Notes: generated by a model from the letters alone, not told the origin. Positions 8,333 to 18,946 are shown, numbered from the stretch's first letter. The stretch: DNA of 64,000 bases from Polynucleobacter sp. AP-Kaivos-20-H2 (GCF_018882215.1 NZ_JACVOX010000001.1:310001-374000); one strand, 5' to 3'. Made by a program: numbers and translations.

Positions 8333-9517
8333 ATGAGTCGTGATGTCGTTGTCTTAAGTGCAGTTCGTTCCGCAATTGGTACCTTTAACGGCGCTCTCAG
8401 TAGTTTTGAGCCTTCCGAGCTCGGCGGTATCGTGATGAAAGAGGCGGTAGCACGTTCAGGCGTAGATCCTGCTTTGATTAATTACATCACTGTGGGTAAC
8501 ACTATTCCTACAGATAGTCGCTATGGCTATGTCGCTCGTGTCGCATCGATCCAGGCTGGCCTGCCAATGGAATCAGTGGCAATGGCATTAAATCGTTTGT
8601 GCAGCTCTGGCTTGCAAGCAATTGTTACAACCGCACAGCAAATTATGTTGGGCGATTGTGACTATGGCATTGGCGGTGGCGTGGAAGTAATGTCCCGCGG
8701 CATGTATGGCTCTCCAGCGATGCGCAGTGGTGCACGCATGGGCGATACCAAAATGATCGACTTGATGGTTGGTATTTTGACTGACCCATTTGGTGTTGGT
8801 CATATGGGCGTTACAGCAGAAAATCTCGTTGAAAAATGGAAGTTAACACGTGATGAGCAAGATGCTCTGGCCGTTGAGTCTCATCGTCGTGCAGCCAATG
8901 CAATTAAAGAAGGTCGCTTTAAATCTCAGATCGTGCCAATCACTATTAAAACTCGTAAGGGTGATGTAGTGTTTGATACCGATGAGCATGTGAAGCCTGA
9001 AACTACGATGGAAACGCTTGCCAAGATGAAGGCAGTGTTCAAAAAAGAGGGTGGTTCCGTAACGGCTGGTAATGCATCAGGCATTAATGATGGTGCCGCA
9101 TTCTTTGTATTGGCGGATGCTGAAACAGCAAAGAAAGCCGGTCATAAGCCTATCGCTCGCTTGGTGTCTTATGCAGTTGCTGGTGTTCCAAACCACATCA
9201 TGGGTGAAGGCCCAATTCCTGCAACCAAAATTGCGCTTGAACGTGCTGGCTTGAAACTAGATCAAATGGATGTCATTGAATCTAATGAAGCCTTCGCAGC
9301 ACAAGCTTTAGCGGTTACCAAGGGCTTAGGTTTGGATCCAGCTAAGACTAACGTCAATGGTGGTGCAATCGCTTTGGGTCACCCAATTGGCTGTTCTGGC
9401 GCAGCAATTGCTACTAAGGCAATTCATGAGTTACACCGCGTTCAAGGTAAATATGCTTTGGTAACAATGTGTATTGGTGGTGGTCAAGGTATCGCTACTA
9501 TTTTTGAGCGTCTATAA
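8333..9517 (+). CDS. Acetyl-CoA C-acetyltransferase (beta-ketothiolase)
   Basis: Condenses two acetyl-CoA to acetoacetyl-CoA, the first step of PHB synthesis, or works in the reverse direction in breakdown. The catalytic residues of thiolases are present: Cys90 (NRLCSSGL), His350 (GHPIGCSG) and Cys380 (MCIGGGQG). The ATG at 8333 is chosen because GGGGA precedes it; a TTG at 8309 would add eight residues. At 394 residues it has standard thiolase length. It is near phaCBR but separated from phaR by rimO, so a role as PhaA/BktB is likely but not proven; phaA or bktB would both fit and I leave the symbol open. Confidence 0.9.
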   Translation: MSRDVVVLSAVRSAIGTFNGALSSFEPSELGGIVMKEAVARSGVDPALINYITVGNTIPTDSRYGYVARVASIQAGLPMESVAMALNRLCSSGLQAIVTTAQQIMLGDCDYGIGGGVEVMSRGMYGSPAMRSGARMGDTKMIDLMVGILTDPFGVGHMGVTAENLVEKWKLTRDEQDALAVESHRRAANAIKEGRFKSQIVPITIKTRKGDVVFDTDEHVKPETTMETLAKMKAVFKKEGGSVTAGNASGINDGAAFFVLADAETAKKAGHKPIARLVSYAVAGVPNHIMGEGPIPATKIALERAGLKLDQMDVIESNEAFAAQALAVTKGLGLDPAKTNVNGGAIALGHPIGCSGAAIATKAIHELHRVQGKYALVTMCIGGGQGIATIFERL

Positions 9518-9541
9518 ACATAGACGCATAACTATTACCCC

Positions 9542-9569
9542 GATCTCTTGGGTACAAGCCTAAGAGATC
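9542..9569. terminator. Hairpin between thiolase and serB, possible bidirectional terminator
   Basis: GATCTCTT at 9542-9549 pairs with AAGAGATC at 9562-9569 across a 12-base loop. It lies between convergent genes and overlaps the serB stop. There is no clear T-run, so termination strength is uncertain. Confidence 0.35.
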
Positions 9570-10450
9570 AGTAGTAAAGCAGCATCTAAGCCGACTCGGT
9601 CAAAAGCCGCATCGGCTTTTTCTTTGACAACGGGCTTTGCTTTGTAGGCAACGCTGATGCCAGAGCCATTCATCATCATCAGATCGTTGGCACCATCACC
9701 CATGGTAATGGCATTCGCTTTTGTGCAGCCAAGGCGAGCACAAGCTTCGTCTAGATGGGCGGCCTTCGCTGCACCATCGACAATGTCGCCAAGAACCTTG
9801 CCGGTGAGCTTGCCATCGATGATTTCAAGCGTATTCGCCTGCGTTTGCTTAAAACCTAATTGCTCGCGTAACTTTTCAGTAAAGAACGTAAACCCGCCTG
9901 AGACAAGCAGGGTGTACAAACCCCGTTCATGAGCCCCGGCTAAAAGTTCTACTGCTCCTGGGTTGGGTCGTAAGCGCTCTCGATAAACAGATTCAAGTGC
10001 ATTAGCATGTACGCCTTCTAAAAGTGCAACACGCCTTCTTAGGCTTTCTTTAAAGTCTTTGATTTCACCACGCATAGTAGCTTCGGTAATTTCAGCTACA
10101 GTGGACTTCTTGCCTGTGAAATCAGCAATTTCATCAATGCATTCAATATTAATCAACGTTGAATCCATATCCATTGCTAGTACGCAGATGTCTTGTGGCA
10201 ATAGATCTGGCCTTAGAAAGCAGAGGTCGATATTAAAGCTTGCTGCAATAGTTCGCAGTTGCTCCCGTTGAGTTGTATCTAGATGGGCGCTTGCTTCAAA
10301 ACGCTCGGAGTAGTAGCTTCCATTGCTAATTTGACCGCCGTTAGAATGTAACGATATGCCCAGCTTTAAGACTTGATCCTTTAATGAAAAGATCAGCTTC
10401 TCGGCAATAGGCTCTCTAGACAGGGCAACAAGAACTTGGTAATTAGGCAT
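9560..10450 (-). CDS. serB: Phosphoserine phosphatase SerB
   Basis: Last step of serine synthesis: hydrolyses O-phospho-L-serine. HAD-superfamily motif I is DMDSTLIN with nucleophile Asp94 and Asp96; motif II is the Ser in LLVSGGFTFF; motif IV is GDGANDLMMM. The N-terminal roughly 80 residues form an ACT-like region (YQVLVALSREPIAEKL), as in proteobacterial SerB of about 300 residues. It follows mfd on the minus strand after 20 bases, so the two may share a transcript. Confidence 0.95.
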   Translation of the reverse strand: MPNYQVLVALSREPIAEKLIFSLKDQVLKLGISLHSNGGQISNGSYYSERFEASAHLDTTQREQLRTIAASFNIDLCFLRPDLLPQDICVLAMDMDSTLINIECIDEIADFTGKKSTVAEITEATMRGEIKDFKESLRRRVALLEGVHANALESVYRERLRPNPGAVELLAGAHERGLYTLLVSGGFTFFTEKLREQLGFKQTQANTLEIIDGKLTGKVLGDIVDGAAKAAHLDEACARLGCTKANAITMGDGANDLMMMNGSGISVAYKAKPVVKEKADAAFDRVGLDAALLLIS

Positions 10451-10470
10451 GGCTTAATAATATCGGATTG

Positions 10471-13400
10471 TTAGCTTACTTTTGCAGAGCTCAACACTGC
10501 AGAATCATTGAGGCGTCGCAAGATATTGCGTATAGCGTCAAGGCGTTGCTCTAGCTTCTCAAATTCACGGTCTTTCTGGGGAAGTACTTTTAACTTATCC
10601 TGACCATTTAGCTGAATGTGCTTTGAAGACTGGATGAGCTGAATGATCTTCAGCGGGTCAATCGGTGGGTTTGGGATGAATTGAATCTGTATAGATGCAG
10701 GTGTGGCATCAATCTTTTTAATTCCAAAACCGGTCATCTCTAAACGTAGACGGTGAGTCTCATAAAACGATTTAGCTTGATCGGGAAGGTCACCGAAACG
10801 ATCAACCAATTCTTCACGCAATCCCATGAGTTCTGAGAAATCATTTGTACCAGCAAAACGCTTATATAAGGATAGACGCTCGTGAACGTCAGGGCAGTAG
10901 TCTTCAGGAAAGAGAGCGGGAACGCCGAGATTTACATCGGTGGTTGCTTGCAATGGTGAAAGTAAATCAGGCTCCTTCCCGCTGCGCAGGGACTTAACAG
11001 CACGATTAAGCATCTCGGTATATAGCTGGAAGCCAATCTCATGAATTTCACCGGATTGTTTGTCCCCTAGTACCTCACCAGCCCCCCGAATTTCTAGATC
11101 ATGCATAGCTAAATAGAAGCCAGAGCCAAGCTCTTCCATGGCTTGAATGGCATTAAGACGCAACTGCGCTTGCTTACTGAGTGCCTCAGGATCTGGCACT
11201 AGTAAATAAGCATAAGCCTGGTGATGTGAGCGGCCTACACGGCCACGCAGTTGATGTAATTGAGCTAAACCAAACTTATCTGCGCGGTGCATGATAATGG
11301 TGTTCGCTGTGGGTACGTCAATACCTGTCTCAATAATCGTGGTACACAGCAAAATATTGGTACGCTGTGTAACAAATTCACGCATGACTGATTCTAGCTC
11401 GCGCTCATGCATCTGTCCGTGCGCAACACTAATACTCGCCTCCGGAATCAGTTCTTGTAAAGCATGTTTACGATTCTGAATGGTTTCAACTTCGTTATGC
11501 AAGAAGTAGACCTGGCCGCCGCGTTTAATTTCGCGAAGCACGGCCTCACGAATAACACCATCTCCCTCGCGACGAACAAAGGTCTTAATTGCCAGACGTT
11601 TCTGTGGGGCAGTGGCAATAATGGAAAACTCACGTAAACATTCCATAGCCATGCCCAAGGTCCTTGGAATAGGTGTAGCGGTTAGCGTCAGAATATCGAC
11701 TTCAGCACGTAATGCCTTAAGAGCATCTTTTTGCCGTACTCCAAATCGATGTTCCTCGTCCACAATCACTAGGCCAAGGTTGGCAAATTGCGTCTCCTTG
11801 GAAAGTAACTTATGTGTGCCAATAATGATGTCTGCATCACCTTTGGCAATGGCCTCTAGGGCTGCATTAATTTCCTTGGTTGTTTTAAAGCGTGACAACT
11901 CAACAATGCGGACCGGCCAATCGGCAAAGCGATCTTTCCAGGTGGCCACATGTTGCTCAGCTAGTAAGGTTGTTGGCGCCAAAATAGCAACTTGTTTTCC
12001 GCCCATGACTGCAACAAAGCTTGCTCGTAGCGCTACTTCGGTTTTCCCAAAGCCAACATCTCCGCAGACTAAGCGGTCCATTGGCGTGCCGCTCGTCATA
12101 TCGCCAATAACGGCTGCAATAGCATTGGCTTGGTCTGGAGTTTCCTCAAAGCCAAAGCTTTCTGCAAAAGCAGCATAGTCATGGGCTGAGAATTCAAAAG
12201 CATGACCCTTGCGTATCGCTCTAGCTGCATACAGACCTAATAGCTCTGCTGCGGTATCTCGAATTTGTTGGGCGGCCTTGCGTTTGGCCTTATCCCATTG
12301 GCCCGAACCTAATTGATGCAGTGGAGCTGAATCAGGGTCAGAGCCTGCATAACGTGTGACCATTTGTAATTGCTGAACAGGAACATACAAAGTTGCCTGT
12401 CCTGAATATTGTAAATGCAAGAACTCTTCAAAAATTGGCGCCTCTTTAGGCGGAGCTAAATTCAGAAGCACTAATCCCTGGTAGCGTCCAATACCATGTT
12501 CGGCATGGACTACGGGATCGCCGATCTTTAGCTCAGACAGATCCTTAAAGAGCATGTCAGGATCAGCATTCTCATTGCTTTTACCCTTATGCCTCTGCCT
12601 TGCTGTTGTGGTAAATAACTCTGCCTCGGTAATGACCAGGAGATTTTCAGCTGGCCATGAAAATCCATTAAAGAGCGGTGCAGTTACCAATCCAAATAAT
12701 GAATCACTTTTAATAAACTCGGCAATGCTGTCAAAGCTCTCTGGCTTTAGCGGGTAGAGCGGTTTACCGTCGAATCCGGCAATCGAATTACTCTCATCAA
12801 AGAGTTGTCGAATTGATTCTTTACGTCCTGCACTGTCGCTACAAACTAATACACGAACCTTTTCAGATGACACTACTTTGCGCAATAGGTTGATCGGATC
12901 AGTATCGCGACGATGGACCGCAATATCTGGTACGGCTAAGAATTGACTTTTTTCAGCGCCGTCTTTCTCTAGCGTTAGACGTGCATAAGATTTAGAGGTG
13001 GTGAAAAATTCATCGACATCCAAAAATAATTCTTTTGGAGGAAGAATGGGGCGATCAAGATCGTGCTTGAGGAACTCATAACGAGAAAGCGTGTCCTTCC
13101 AAAACCCTTTGATGGTTTCTTCAACATCACCAATACTGACAAGCCATACAGGGTCGCCTGAGCGGGGAAAATAATCAAAAAGGTTGGATTTCTCTTCAAA
13201 GAAGAGGGGCAAGTAGGATTCAATGCCTGCACTAGGTATGCCTAGGTTGGCATCTTTGTAAATGGAGCAGCGACTCGGATCACCCTCAAATACTTCTCTC
13301 CAGCGACCTCTGAAGGCAGTGCGTGAAGCATCATTAAATGGAAATTCATGGCCAGGAAGAAGGCGGACTTCCTTGACGGGGTAGAGGCTTCGTTGTGTAT

Positions 13401-14013
13401 CCGGATCAAACGCCCGAATCTGTTCAATTTCATCACCAAAGAGATCCAATCGGTATGGAAGACTCGATCCCATTGGAAATAAATCAAACAAGCCACCCCG
13501 AATACTATATTCACCGGGACGCATTACAGCGCTCACGGGATCATAGCCAGCTTGTTGCAGTTGCAACTTTAGCGCTGCTTCGTTGAGCTTGTCGCCTTGC
13601 CGAAAGAAAAAAGTATGGCCAGATAAAAAGTTCGGAGGACCCAATCTTTGCAAAGCAGTTGTCACGGGAACTAAAACAATGTCGCAACTACCATTCAGTA
13701 ATTCATACAGAGTCGCGAGTCGTTCTGAAACCAAATCTTGATGCGGTGAAAAATGGTCATAAGGAAGAATTTCCCAATCAGGCAAGAGCCTGGTTTTTAG
13801 CTGCGGAGCAAAAGCGGGGATTTCTTCTAGAAGCCTCTGGGCCTCCTGGGCTTGAGCGCAAAAAATGACCATCACTGAAAACTGATTGCGGTAGCGCAGG
13901 GCGGTTTGGGCGATTAAAGCGGCATCTGCTGAACCCACCAGACCTGAAAAGGTAAAGCGCTGCCCAGCCCGCGGAGCAGGTATAGGGGGTGCTAGATTTA
14001 ATGCATCAGACAT
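10471..14013 (-). CDS. mfd: Transcription-repair coupling factor Mfd
   Basis: ATP-driven translocase that removes RNA polymerase stalled at DNA damage and recruits UvrA. At 1180 residues it is full length. An N-terminal UvrB-like module (PDWEILPYDHFSPHQDLVSERL) is followed by the RNA-polymerase-interacting domain (KIGDPVVHAEHGIGRYQGLV), superfamily 2 helicase motifs (GDVGFGKTEVALRA as Walker A, DEEH as Walker B, TATPIPRTL), the QLRGRVGRS motif VI, and the C-terminal autoinhibitory TRCF domain. Its start lies 23 bases from the divergent ispD start, so the promoters of the two genes must overlap or lie within coding sequence. Confidence 0.97.
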   Translation of the reverse strand: MSDALNLAPPIPAPRAGQRFTFSGLVGSADAALIAQTALRYRNQFSVMVIFCAQAQEAQRLLEEIPAFAPQLKTRLLPDWEILPYDHFSPHQDLVSERLATLYELLNGSCDIVLVPVTTALQRLGPPNFLSGHTFFFRQGDKLNEAALKLQLQQAGYDPVSAVMRPGEYSIRGGLFDLFPMGSSLPYRLDLFGDEIEQIRAFDPDTQRSLYPVKEVRLLPGHEFPFNDASRTAFRGRWREVFEGDPSRCSIYKDANLGIPSAGIESYLPLFFEEKSNLFDYFPRSGDPVWLVSIGDVEETIKGFWKDTLSRYEFLKHDLDRPILPPKELFLDVDEFFTTSKSYARLTLEKDGAEKSQFLAVPDIAVHRRDTDPINLLRKVVSSEKVRVLVCSDSAGRKESIRQLFDESNSIAGFDGKPLYPLKPESFDSIAEFIKSDSLFGLVTAPLFNGFSWPAENLLVITEAELFTTTARQRHKGKSNENADPDMLFKDLSELKIGDPVVHAEHGIGRYQGLVLLNLAPPKEAPIFEEFLHLQYSGQATLYVPVQQLQMVTRYAGSDPDSAPLHQLGSGQWDKAKRKAAQQIRDTAAELLGLYAARAIRKGHAFEFSAHDYAAFAESFGFEETPDQANAIAAVIGDMTSGTPMDRLVCGDVGFGKTEVALRASFVAVMGGKQVAILAPTTLLAEQHVATWKDRFADWPVRIVELSRFKTTKEINAALEAIAKGDADIIIGTHKLLSKETQFANLGLVIVDEEHRFGVRQKDALKALRAEVDILTLTATPIPRTLGMAMECLREFSIIATAPQKRLAIKTFVRREGDGVIREAVLREIKRGGQVYFLHNEVETIQNRKHALQELIPEASISVAHGQMHERELESVMREFVTQRTNILLCTTIIETGIDVPTANTIIMHRADKFGLAQLHQLRGRVGRSHHQAYAYLLVPDPEALSKQAQLRLNAIQAMEELGSGFYLAMHDLEIRGAGEVLGDKQSGEIHEIGFQLYTEMLNRAVKSLRSGKEPDLLSPLQATTDVNLGVPALFPEDYCPDVHERLSLYKRFAGTNDFSELMGLREELVDRFGDLPDQAKSFYETHRLRLEMTGFGIKKIDATPASIQIQFIPNPPIDPLKIIQLIQSSKHIQLNGQDKLKVLPQKDREFEKLEQRLDAIRNILRRLNDSAVLSSAKVS

Positions 14014-14036
14014 CTGTGCTCATTATAGAATCAGGT

Positions 14037-14789
14037 ATGCACCCTGGAAATCATTCCATTAAGAAATGCCATGCCCTTTTGCCAACGGCAGGTACTGGCT
14101 CGCGCCTAGGTGGTGAGTTGCCTAAGCAGTTTCAGCAGCTGGCCGGTAAACCCATGGTCTCTTACGCGCTAGAAGCCTTTAAGGGGTCTCCACTGATCCA
14201 GTCTATTTGGATTGGTGTCAGTCCTGGCTTTATCGAGAACCCTATTTTAGGAGCTATTGCAAGCACTGGGGCCGATATTCATTTCGTAGCAACCGGTGGC
14301 CCAACACGACAAGAAACAGTCCGAAACACGCTCACAGCAATGCTAAAGGCTGGCATTCCCGAGGATGACTGGATACTGGTTCATGATGCAGCTAGACCAG
14401 GTATCACCCCTGCATTGATTGAGAAACTCATTCACTCAGTACAGGCATCCAATAGTGGCGGCATTCTAGCCGTTCCGTTGGCTGATACCTTAAAACAGGC
14501 CGATCTAGATTCAGTGATTGCGGGCAACATCCCGCAATCAGAGAGAACTATTCCACGCGAGCATCTCTGGCAAGCACAAACGCCACAGATGTTTGGTTTA
14601 AAACAATTGCATGATGCCCTGCAGGATGCTATCCGCCTTGAGGCTGACGTTACTGATGAAGCAAGCGCAATCGAGTTAACTGGAGCTAAACCTTTATTGA
14701 TTGAAGGTGCCGCTCGTAACTTTAAGGTCACACATCCAGCGGATTGGGAGTTAATGCAATTGCTGTTAAGTTCACGTGCCAAACAATGA
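14037..14789 (+). CDS. ispD: 2-C-methyl-D-erythritol 4-phosphate cytidylyltransferase IspD
   Basis: MEP isoprenoid pathway: joins CTP and methylerythritol phosphate to CDP-ME. The nucleotide-binding loop [12 protein letters not shown] and ELPKQF lie within the first 40 residues; VHDAARP in the middle binds metal and [11 protein letters not shown] is near the C-terminus. An upstream in-frame ATG at 13989 would run into mfd and add 16 unconserved residues, so 14037 is preferred (250 residues, family about 230-240). ispF follows after 10 bases, the usual ispDF pairing. Confidence 0.93.
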   Translation: MHPGNHSIKKCHALLPTAGTGSRLGGELPKQFQQLAGKPMVSYALEAFKGSPLIQSIWIGVSPGFIENPILGAIASTGADIHFVATGGPTRQETVRNTLTAMLKAGIPEDDWILVHDAARPGITPALIEKLIHSVQASNSGGILAVPLADTLKQADLDSVIAGNIPQSERTIPREHLWQAQTPQMFGLKQLHDALQDAIRLEADVTDEASAIELTGAKPLLIEGAARNFKVTHPADWELMQLLLSSRAKQ

Positions 14790-14799
14790 GAAATCCAAT

Positions 14800-15303
14800 A
14801 TGACTCAGAGCAATCCCCATATTCCGCAATTTCGTATTGGCCAGGGTTACGATGTACATGCATTGGTAGCGGACCGAAAGTTGATCCTGGGTGGAGTCCA
14901 TGTGCCCTTTGAAAAGGGATTATTGGGTCACTCGGATGCAGATGCCTTATTGCACGCCTTAACAGACGCCTTATTGGGCGCTGCAGGTTTAAATGATATT
15001 GGACAGTTATTTCCGGATACAGATCCTCAATTTAAGGATATGGACAGTCGTATCTTGCTAAGAAGCGCCTTGCAAAAGATCCAGGCAGCGGGATTTCAGA
15101 TTGGTAACGTTGATGCCACCATTATTTGCCAAAAGCCGAAATTGGCGGATTTGTTGCCAGAAATGGTCCGCAATATTGCTTCAGATTTGGCGGTGACCCC
15201 CAGTCACGTCAATCTTAAGGCCAAGACAAATGAATCCCTGGGCCATTTAGGCAGAGGCGAGGGCATTGCCGTCCATGCCGTTGCTTTGCTCTACAAGGCC
15301 TAA
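14800..15303 (+). CDS. ispF: 2-C-methyl-D-erythritol 2,4-cyclodiphosphate synthase IspF
   Basis: Cyclises CDP-ME 2-phosphate to MEcPP in the MEP pathway; works as a homotrimer with a zinc ion between subunits. The metal-binding GYDVHAL (Asp18, His20) and [19 protein letters not shown] are visible, and [17 protein letters not shown] closes the protein. The ATG at 14800 is preferred to a GTG at 14776 inside the ispD end, as the extra eight residues are not family-like. Length 167 residues, slightly longer at the N-terminus than the E. coli enzyme (159). Confidence 0.95.
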   Translation: MTQSNPHIPQFRIGQGYDVHALVADRKLILGGVHVPFEKGLLGHSDADALLHALTDALLGAAGLNDIGQLFPDTDPQFKDMDSRILLRSALQKIQAAGFQIGNVDATIICQKPKLADLLPEMVRNIASDLAVTPSHVNLKAKTNESLGHLGRGEGIAVHAVALLYKA

Positions 15304-15380
15304 AAGATCCTCTAAAACCCTAGGCATTGTAGAATTACGGTCTTTAGAGTGAAGTCTAGGCTTGGCAGTTTGCGGATATC

Positions 15381-15467
15381 GCGAGGATGGCGAAATTGGT
15401 AGACGCACCAGGTTTAGGTCCTGACGCCAGAAATGGTGTGGGGGTTCGAGTCCCCCTCCTCGCACCA
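15381..15467 (+). tRNA. tRNA-Leu (anticodon UAG)
   Basis: The acceptor stem GCGAGGA pairs with TCCTCGC at 15457-15463 and the CCA end is encoded. The anticodon loop TTTAGGT at 15413-15419 gives TAG. A long variable arm is present, as expected for class II leucine tRNA, and the T-arm carries GGTTCGAGTCC. It lies between ispF and tig. Confidence 0.96.
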
Positions 15468-15523
15468 CAAGATTGCTACTTGGCTTGGACTTCACATTTA
15501 CAGATTTCAACTAAGAGACGAGA

Positions 15524-16861
15524 ATGGCTGTGCAGATAGAAAATTTAGGTTCACTAGACCGCAAAATGACTTTGGAATTCCCTCGTGCCGATTTGGCAAA
15601 AGCGCGTGAAGCCCGTTTAGCTAAAGTTGGTAAGACCATGAAAATGGCCGGCTTCCGCCCAGGCAAGGTACCAAAGAACCTCGTTGAAAAACAGCATGGC
15701 ATGCAAGTGGATTTTGAACTCCAATTTGATAAAGCTGCTGAACTCTTTTATGACCAAGCTCAAAAAGAAGGTGTTGCTTTAGCTGGTCAACCACGTCTTG
15801 AGCCAAAGAGCGAAATTGACGCTGACAAGATTGTTTTTGATGCTTTCTTTGAAGTGTTGCCAGAAGTAAAAATTGGCGACTTTAGCAAGGCAGAAGTTAC
15901 TAAACATACAACCGATATTGGCGAGGCAGAAATTGACCGCGCTTTAGACGTGCTGCGTAAACAGCAGGTTCACTACCACCCACGCGGTGAAGCTGGCGCG
16001 CATGGCGATGGCGGCTCTAACGTTGCATCTCAAAATGGTGACCAAGTAGTGATTGATTTTGTTGGCAAGATTGATGGTGTTGAGTTTGCCGGTGGTAAAG
16101 CGGAAAACTTTGAATACGTGTTGGGCGAAGGGCGCATGTTGCCTGAGTTCGAAGCTGCAACATTGGGCCTTAAAGCAGGCGAGAGCAAATCTTTCCCATT
16201 GAGTTTCCCAGCCGATTACCACGGTAAGGACGTTGCTGGCAAAACTGCTGAGTTCACTATTACTGTGAATTCAGTTAATTGGCCACATCTGCCAGCCGTT
16301 GATGATGCATTTGCATTGTCTTTAGGTGTTACTGAAGGCGGCGTTGCGAAAATGCGTGCTGAAGTAAAAGAGAATTTAGATCGCGAAGTAAAACGTCGTA
16401 TTACTTCTTTGCTCAAGAATGAAGTGATGGACAAGCTCAATAGCTTGTGCGAACTCGACGTTCCTAAGTCTTTGGTTGCCTCCGAGCAAGAGCGCTTAGT
16501 TGAAGGCGCCCGTCAAGACTTAATGCAACGCGGTGTTCCGAATGCTAAGGATGCCCCAATTCCGGCTGAGATTTTTGTAGAGCAAGCTACCAAGCGTGTT
16601 CGTCTTGGCTTGATCCTCAGCGAGTTGGTTAAAAAGCAAAACTTGGCCGCTACCGCAGACCAAATTAAAGCTGAAATTGACGAGCAAGCTGCTACATACG
16701 AAGATCCAAAAGAAGTGGTGCGTTGGTTCTACAGCAATCCAAGTCGCTTGAAGGATATCGAAAATCTGGTGCTTGAAGATAACGTGATTAAGTATTTCAC
16801 ATCCCAAGCCAAGGTAATTGATAAAGCGGTTACCTTCGAAGAACTCAGCAAGCTAAACTAA
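15524..16861 (+). CDS. tig: Trigger factor
   Basis: Ribosome-bound chaperone and peptidyl-prolyl isomerase meeting nascent chains at the exit tunnel (binds protein L23). The N-terminal ribosome-binding domain contains the signature GFRPGKVPKNLV (about residues 43-54; E. coli GFRKGKVP). The FKBP-type isomerase domain spans about 155-250 (NGDQVVIDFVGKIDGVEFAGGKAENF). The C-terminal chaperone arms follow. The ATG follows AAGAGACGAG. Gene order tig-clpP-clpX-lon is the canonical one, all on the same strand. Confidence 0.97.
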   Translation: MAVQIENLGSLDRKMTLEFPRADLAKAREARLAKVGKTMKMAGFRPGKVPKNLVEKQHGMQVDFELQFDKAAELFYDQAQKEGVALAGQPRLEPKSEIDADKIVFDAFFEVLPEVKIGDFSKAEVTKHTTDIGEAEIDRALDVLRKQQVHYHPRGEAGAHGDGGSNVASQNGDQVVIDFVGKIDGVEFAGGKAENFEYVLGEGRMLPEFEAATLGLKAGESKSFPLSFPADYHGKDVAGKTAEFTITVNSVNWPHLPAVDDAFALSLGVTEGGVAKMRAEVKENLDREVKRRITSLLKNEVMDKLNSLCELDVPKSLVASEQERLVEGARQDLMQRGVPNAKDAPIPAEIFVEQATKRVRLGLILSELVKKQNLAATADQIKAEIDEQAATYEDPKEVVRWFYSNPSRLKDIENLVLEDNVIKYFTSQAKVIDKAVTFEELSKLN

Positions 16862-16903
16862 GTTAACTACTAAGTCATCCATTTACCAACAAGAGGTTTC
16901 GAA

Positions 16904-17533
16904 ATGATCTACAACCATTCTCAGTCTGAAAATCTAGAACCGAAAGGCTTGGGCTTGGTTCCAATGGTGATTGAAACCTCTGGTAGAGGTGAGCGTGCTT
17001 ACGATATCTACTCAAGATTATTGCGTGAGCGCGTAGTCTTTTTGGTAGGGGAAGTAAACGACCAAACTGCTAATTTGGTAATCGCGCAATTACTGTTCCT
17101 TGAGAGTGAAAATCCAGATAAAGAAATTTCTCTGTATATCAACTCTCCAGGCGGTTCAGTTTCTGCAGGATTGGCTATCTACGACACAATGCAATTCATC
17201 AAGCCACATGTCAGCACATTGTGTATGGGCATGGCAGCAAGTATGGGCGCATTCTTATTGTGTGCTGGTGAAAAAGGTAAGCGCTATGCTTTGCCAAATT
17301 CACGCGTTATGATTCATCAGCCATTAGGTGGTGCACGCGGCCAAGCATCTGACATTGAGATTCAAGCTCGTGAGATTTTGTATTTGCGTGAGCGTTTGAA
17401 TAAAATTTTGGCTGATCGTACTGGCCAATCAATCGAAACGATTGCCAAGGATACTGATCGCGACAACTTTATGTCTGCAGAGCAAGCCCGTGATTATGGT
17501 TTGATCGACAAGGTTATCGAGAAGCGTCCTTAA
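16904..17533 (+). CDS. clpP: ATP-dependent Clp protease proteolytic subunit ClpP
   Basis: Forms the tetradecameric serine protease barrel fed by ClpX. The catalytic triad is Ser113 ([11 protein letters not shown]), His138 (SRVMIHQP) and Asp187 (DRDNFMSA). The N-terminal roughly 20 residues correspond to the propeptide that ClpP removes itself. AGAGG precedes the ATG. clpX follows after 27 bases. Confidence 0.97.
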   Translation: MIYNHSQSENLEPKGLGLVPMVIETSGRGERAYDIYSRLLRERVVFLVGEVNDQTANLVIAQLLFLESENPDKEISLYINSPGGSVSAGLAIYDTMQFIKPHVSTLCMGMAASMGAFLLCAGEKGKRYALPNSRVMIHQPLGGARGQASDIEIQAREILYLRERLNKILADRTGQSIETIAKDTDRDNFMSAEQARDYGLIDKVIEKRP

Positions 17534-17560
17534 CCCTTCATAGAATATACAGAGCCCATT

Positions 17561-18922
17561 TTGAGCGACACCAACACTACGAATTCAACAGACAAAGTTC
17601 TGTATTGCTCTTTTTGCGGCAAGAGCCAGCATGAAGTAAAAAAACTCATTGCTGGCCCATCTGTTTTTATTTGCGATGAGTGCATTGATCTTTGCACAGA
17701 CATTATTCAAGAAGAAATTGCCAAGCTTCCCAAGGAAGAGGGCGATGACTCTCTGCCAACACCACATCAAATTCGTGAAAACTTAGACCAATACGTTATT
17801 GGTCAAGATCATGCCAAGAAAACATTGGCAGTTGCCGTATACAACCACTACAAGCGCCTACAGTATTTGCCTAAGCCTAAAAAAGAGAAGTTGGATAAGG
17901 ATGGTAAGCCGGTAGAGGGAGCGGAGAAGAAAGAATCTAAGCTCCCTGCTAAAGCAATGGTTGATGGTGTAGAGCTTGCAAAGAGCAATATTTTGTTGAT
18001 TGGACCTACTGGCTCAGGTAAAACATTATTAGCGCAGACATTGGCGCGCATGTTAGATGTGCCATTTGTGATGGCCGATGCAACCACCCTAACTGAAGCA
18101 GGTTATGTTGGTGAAGACGTTGAAAACATCATCCAAAAATTGTTACAAGCTTGCGACTACAACGTAGAAAAAGCGCAGCGTGGCATTGTCTATATTGATG
18201 AGATCGATAAGATTTCACGTAAGTCAGATAACCCATCCATTACACGCGATGTATCGGGTGAGGGTGTGCAACAAGCGCTGTTAAAGCTGGTTGAGGGCAC
18301 GATGGCCTCTGTGCCGCCTCAAGGTGGACGAAAGCATCCCAATCAAGATTTCTTACAAGTAGATACAACGAATATTTTGTTTATTTGTGGCGGTGCATTT
18401 GACGGACTTGAAAAAGTCATTCAGCAGCGTACCGCTAAAACGGGTATTGGATTCAATGCAACTGTTCCAGGTAAAGATGACCGCGGTGTAAGCGATCTCT
18501 TGATTGAAGTTGAGCCAGAAGATCTGATTAAGTTTGGCTTGATTCCAGAGTTGATTGGACGCTTGCCCGTTGTTGCGACTTTGGCTCAATTGGATGAGGA
18601 GGCTTTAATTCAAATTCTGACCGAACCTAAAAATGCCTTAGTTAAGCAATATCAGGCGCTTTTGACTATGGAAGGCTCTGAGCTCGAAGTACGTCGCGAG
18701 GCGCTATCAGCTATTGCCAAGAAGGCAATCGCCCGCAAAACTGGCGCTCGTGGCCTGAGATCTATCCTTGAAGGCTCTTTGATGGATGTCATGTATGACC
18801 TGCCATCCTTGAAGAATGTCCAAAAAGTGGTTATCGACGAAAGCAGTATCGCTGAGGGCGGAAAACCGCTTTTAGTCTATAAACAGGATGCCGAACAGGC
18901 AGATTTAAGCAAAAAAGCTTAA
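17561..18922 (+). CDS. clpX: ATP-dependent Clp protease ATP-binding subunit ClpX
   Basis: AAA+ unfoldase that recognises tagged substrates and passes them to ClpP. The N-terminal zinc-binding domain has Cys16, Cys19, Cys38 and Cys41. AAA+ marks are GPTGSGKT (Walker A), VYIDEIDKI (Walker B) and the pore loop GYVGEDVE; the ClpP-binding IGF loop is present as TGIGFNA. The start codon is TTG with a poor ribosome binding site; no in-frame ATG lies between it and the zinc finger, so TTG is accepted. The linker after the zinc finger holds a charged insertion ([12 protein letters not shown]) common in betaproteobacteria. Confidence 0.96.
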   Translation: MSDTNTTNSTDKVLYCSFCGKSQHEVKKLIAGPSVFICDECIDLCTDIIQEEIAKLPKEEGDDSLPTPHQIRENLDQYVIGQDHAKKTLAVAVYNHYKRLQYLPKPKKEKLDKDGKPVEGAEKKESKLPAKAMVDGVELAKSNILLIGPTGSGKTLLAQTLARMLDVPFVMADATTLTEAGYVGEDVENIIQKLLQACDYNVEKAQRGIVYIDEIDKISRKSDNPSITRDVSGEGVQQALLKLVEGTMASVPPQGGRKHPNQDFLQVDTTNILFICGGAFDGLEKVIQQRTAKTGIGFNATVPGKDDRGVSDLLIEVEPEDLIKFGLIPELIGRLPVVATLAQLDEEALIQILTEPKNALVKQYQALLTMEGSELEVRREALSAIAKKAIARKTGARGLRSILEGSLMDVMYDLPSLKNVQKVVIDESSIAEGGKPLLVYKQDAEQADLSKKA

Positions 18923-18946
18923 ATTCCTAGGGTTTTCGCTATTTTT

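Noticed and set aside
11612..12178. 188-residue frame on the plus strand inside mfd
   Set aside because: Antisense shadow of the mfd helicase region; Ser/Arg-rich composition is typical of such shadows.
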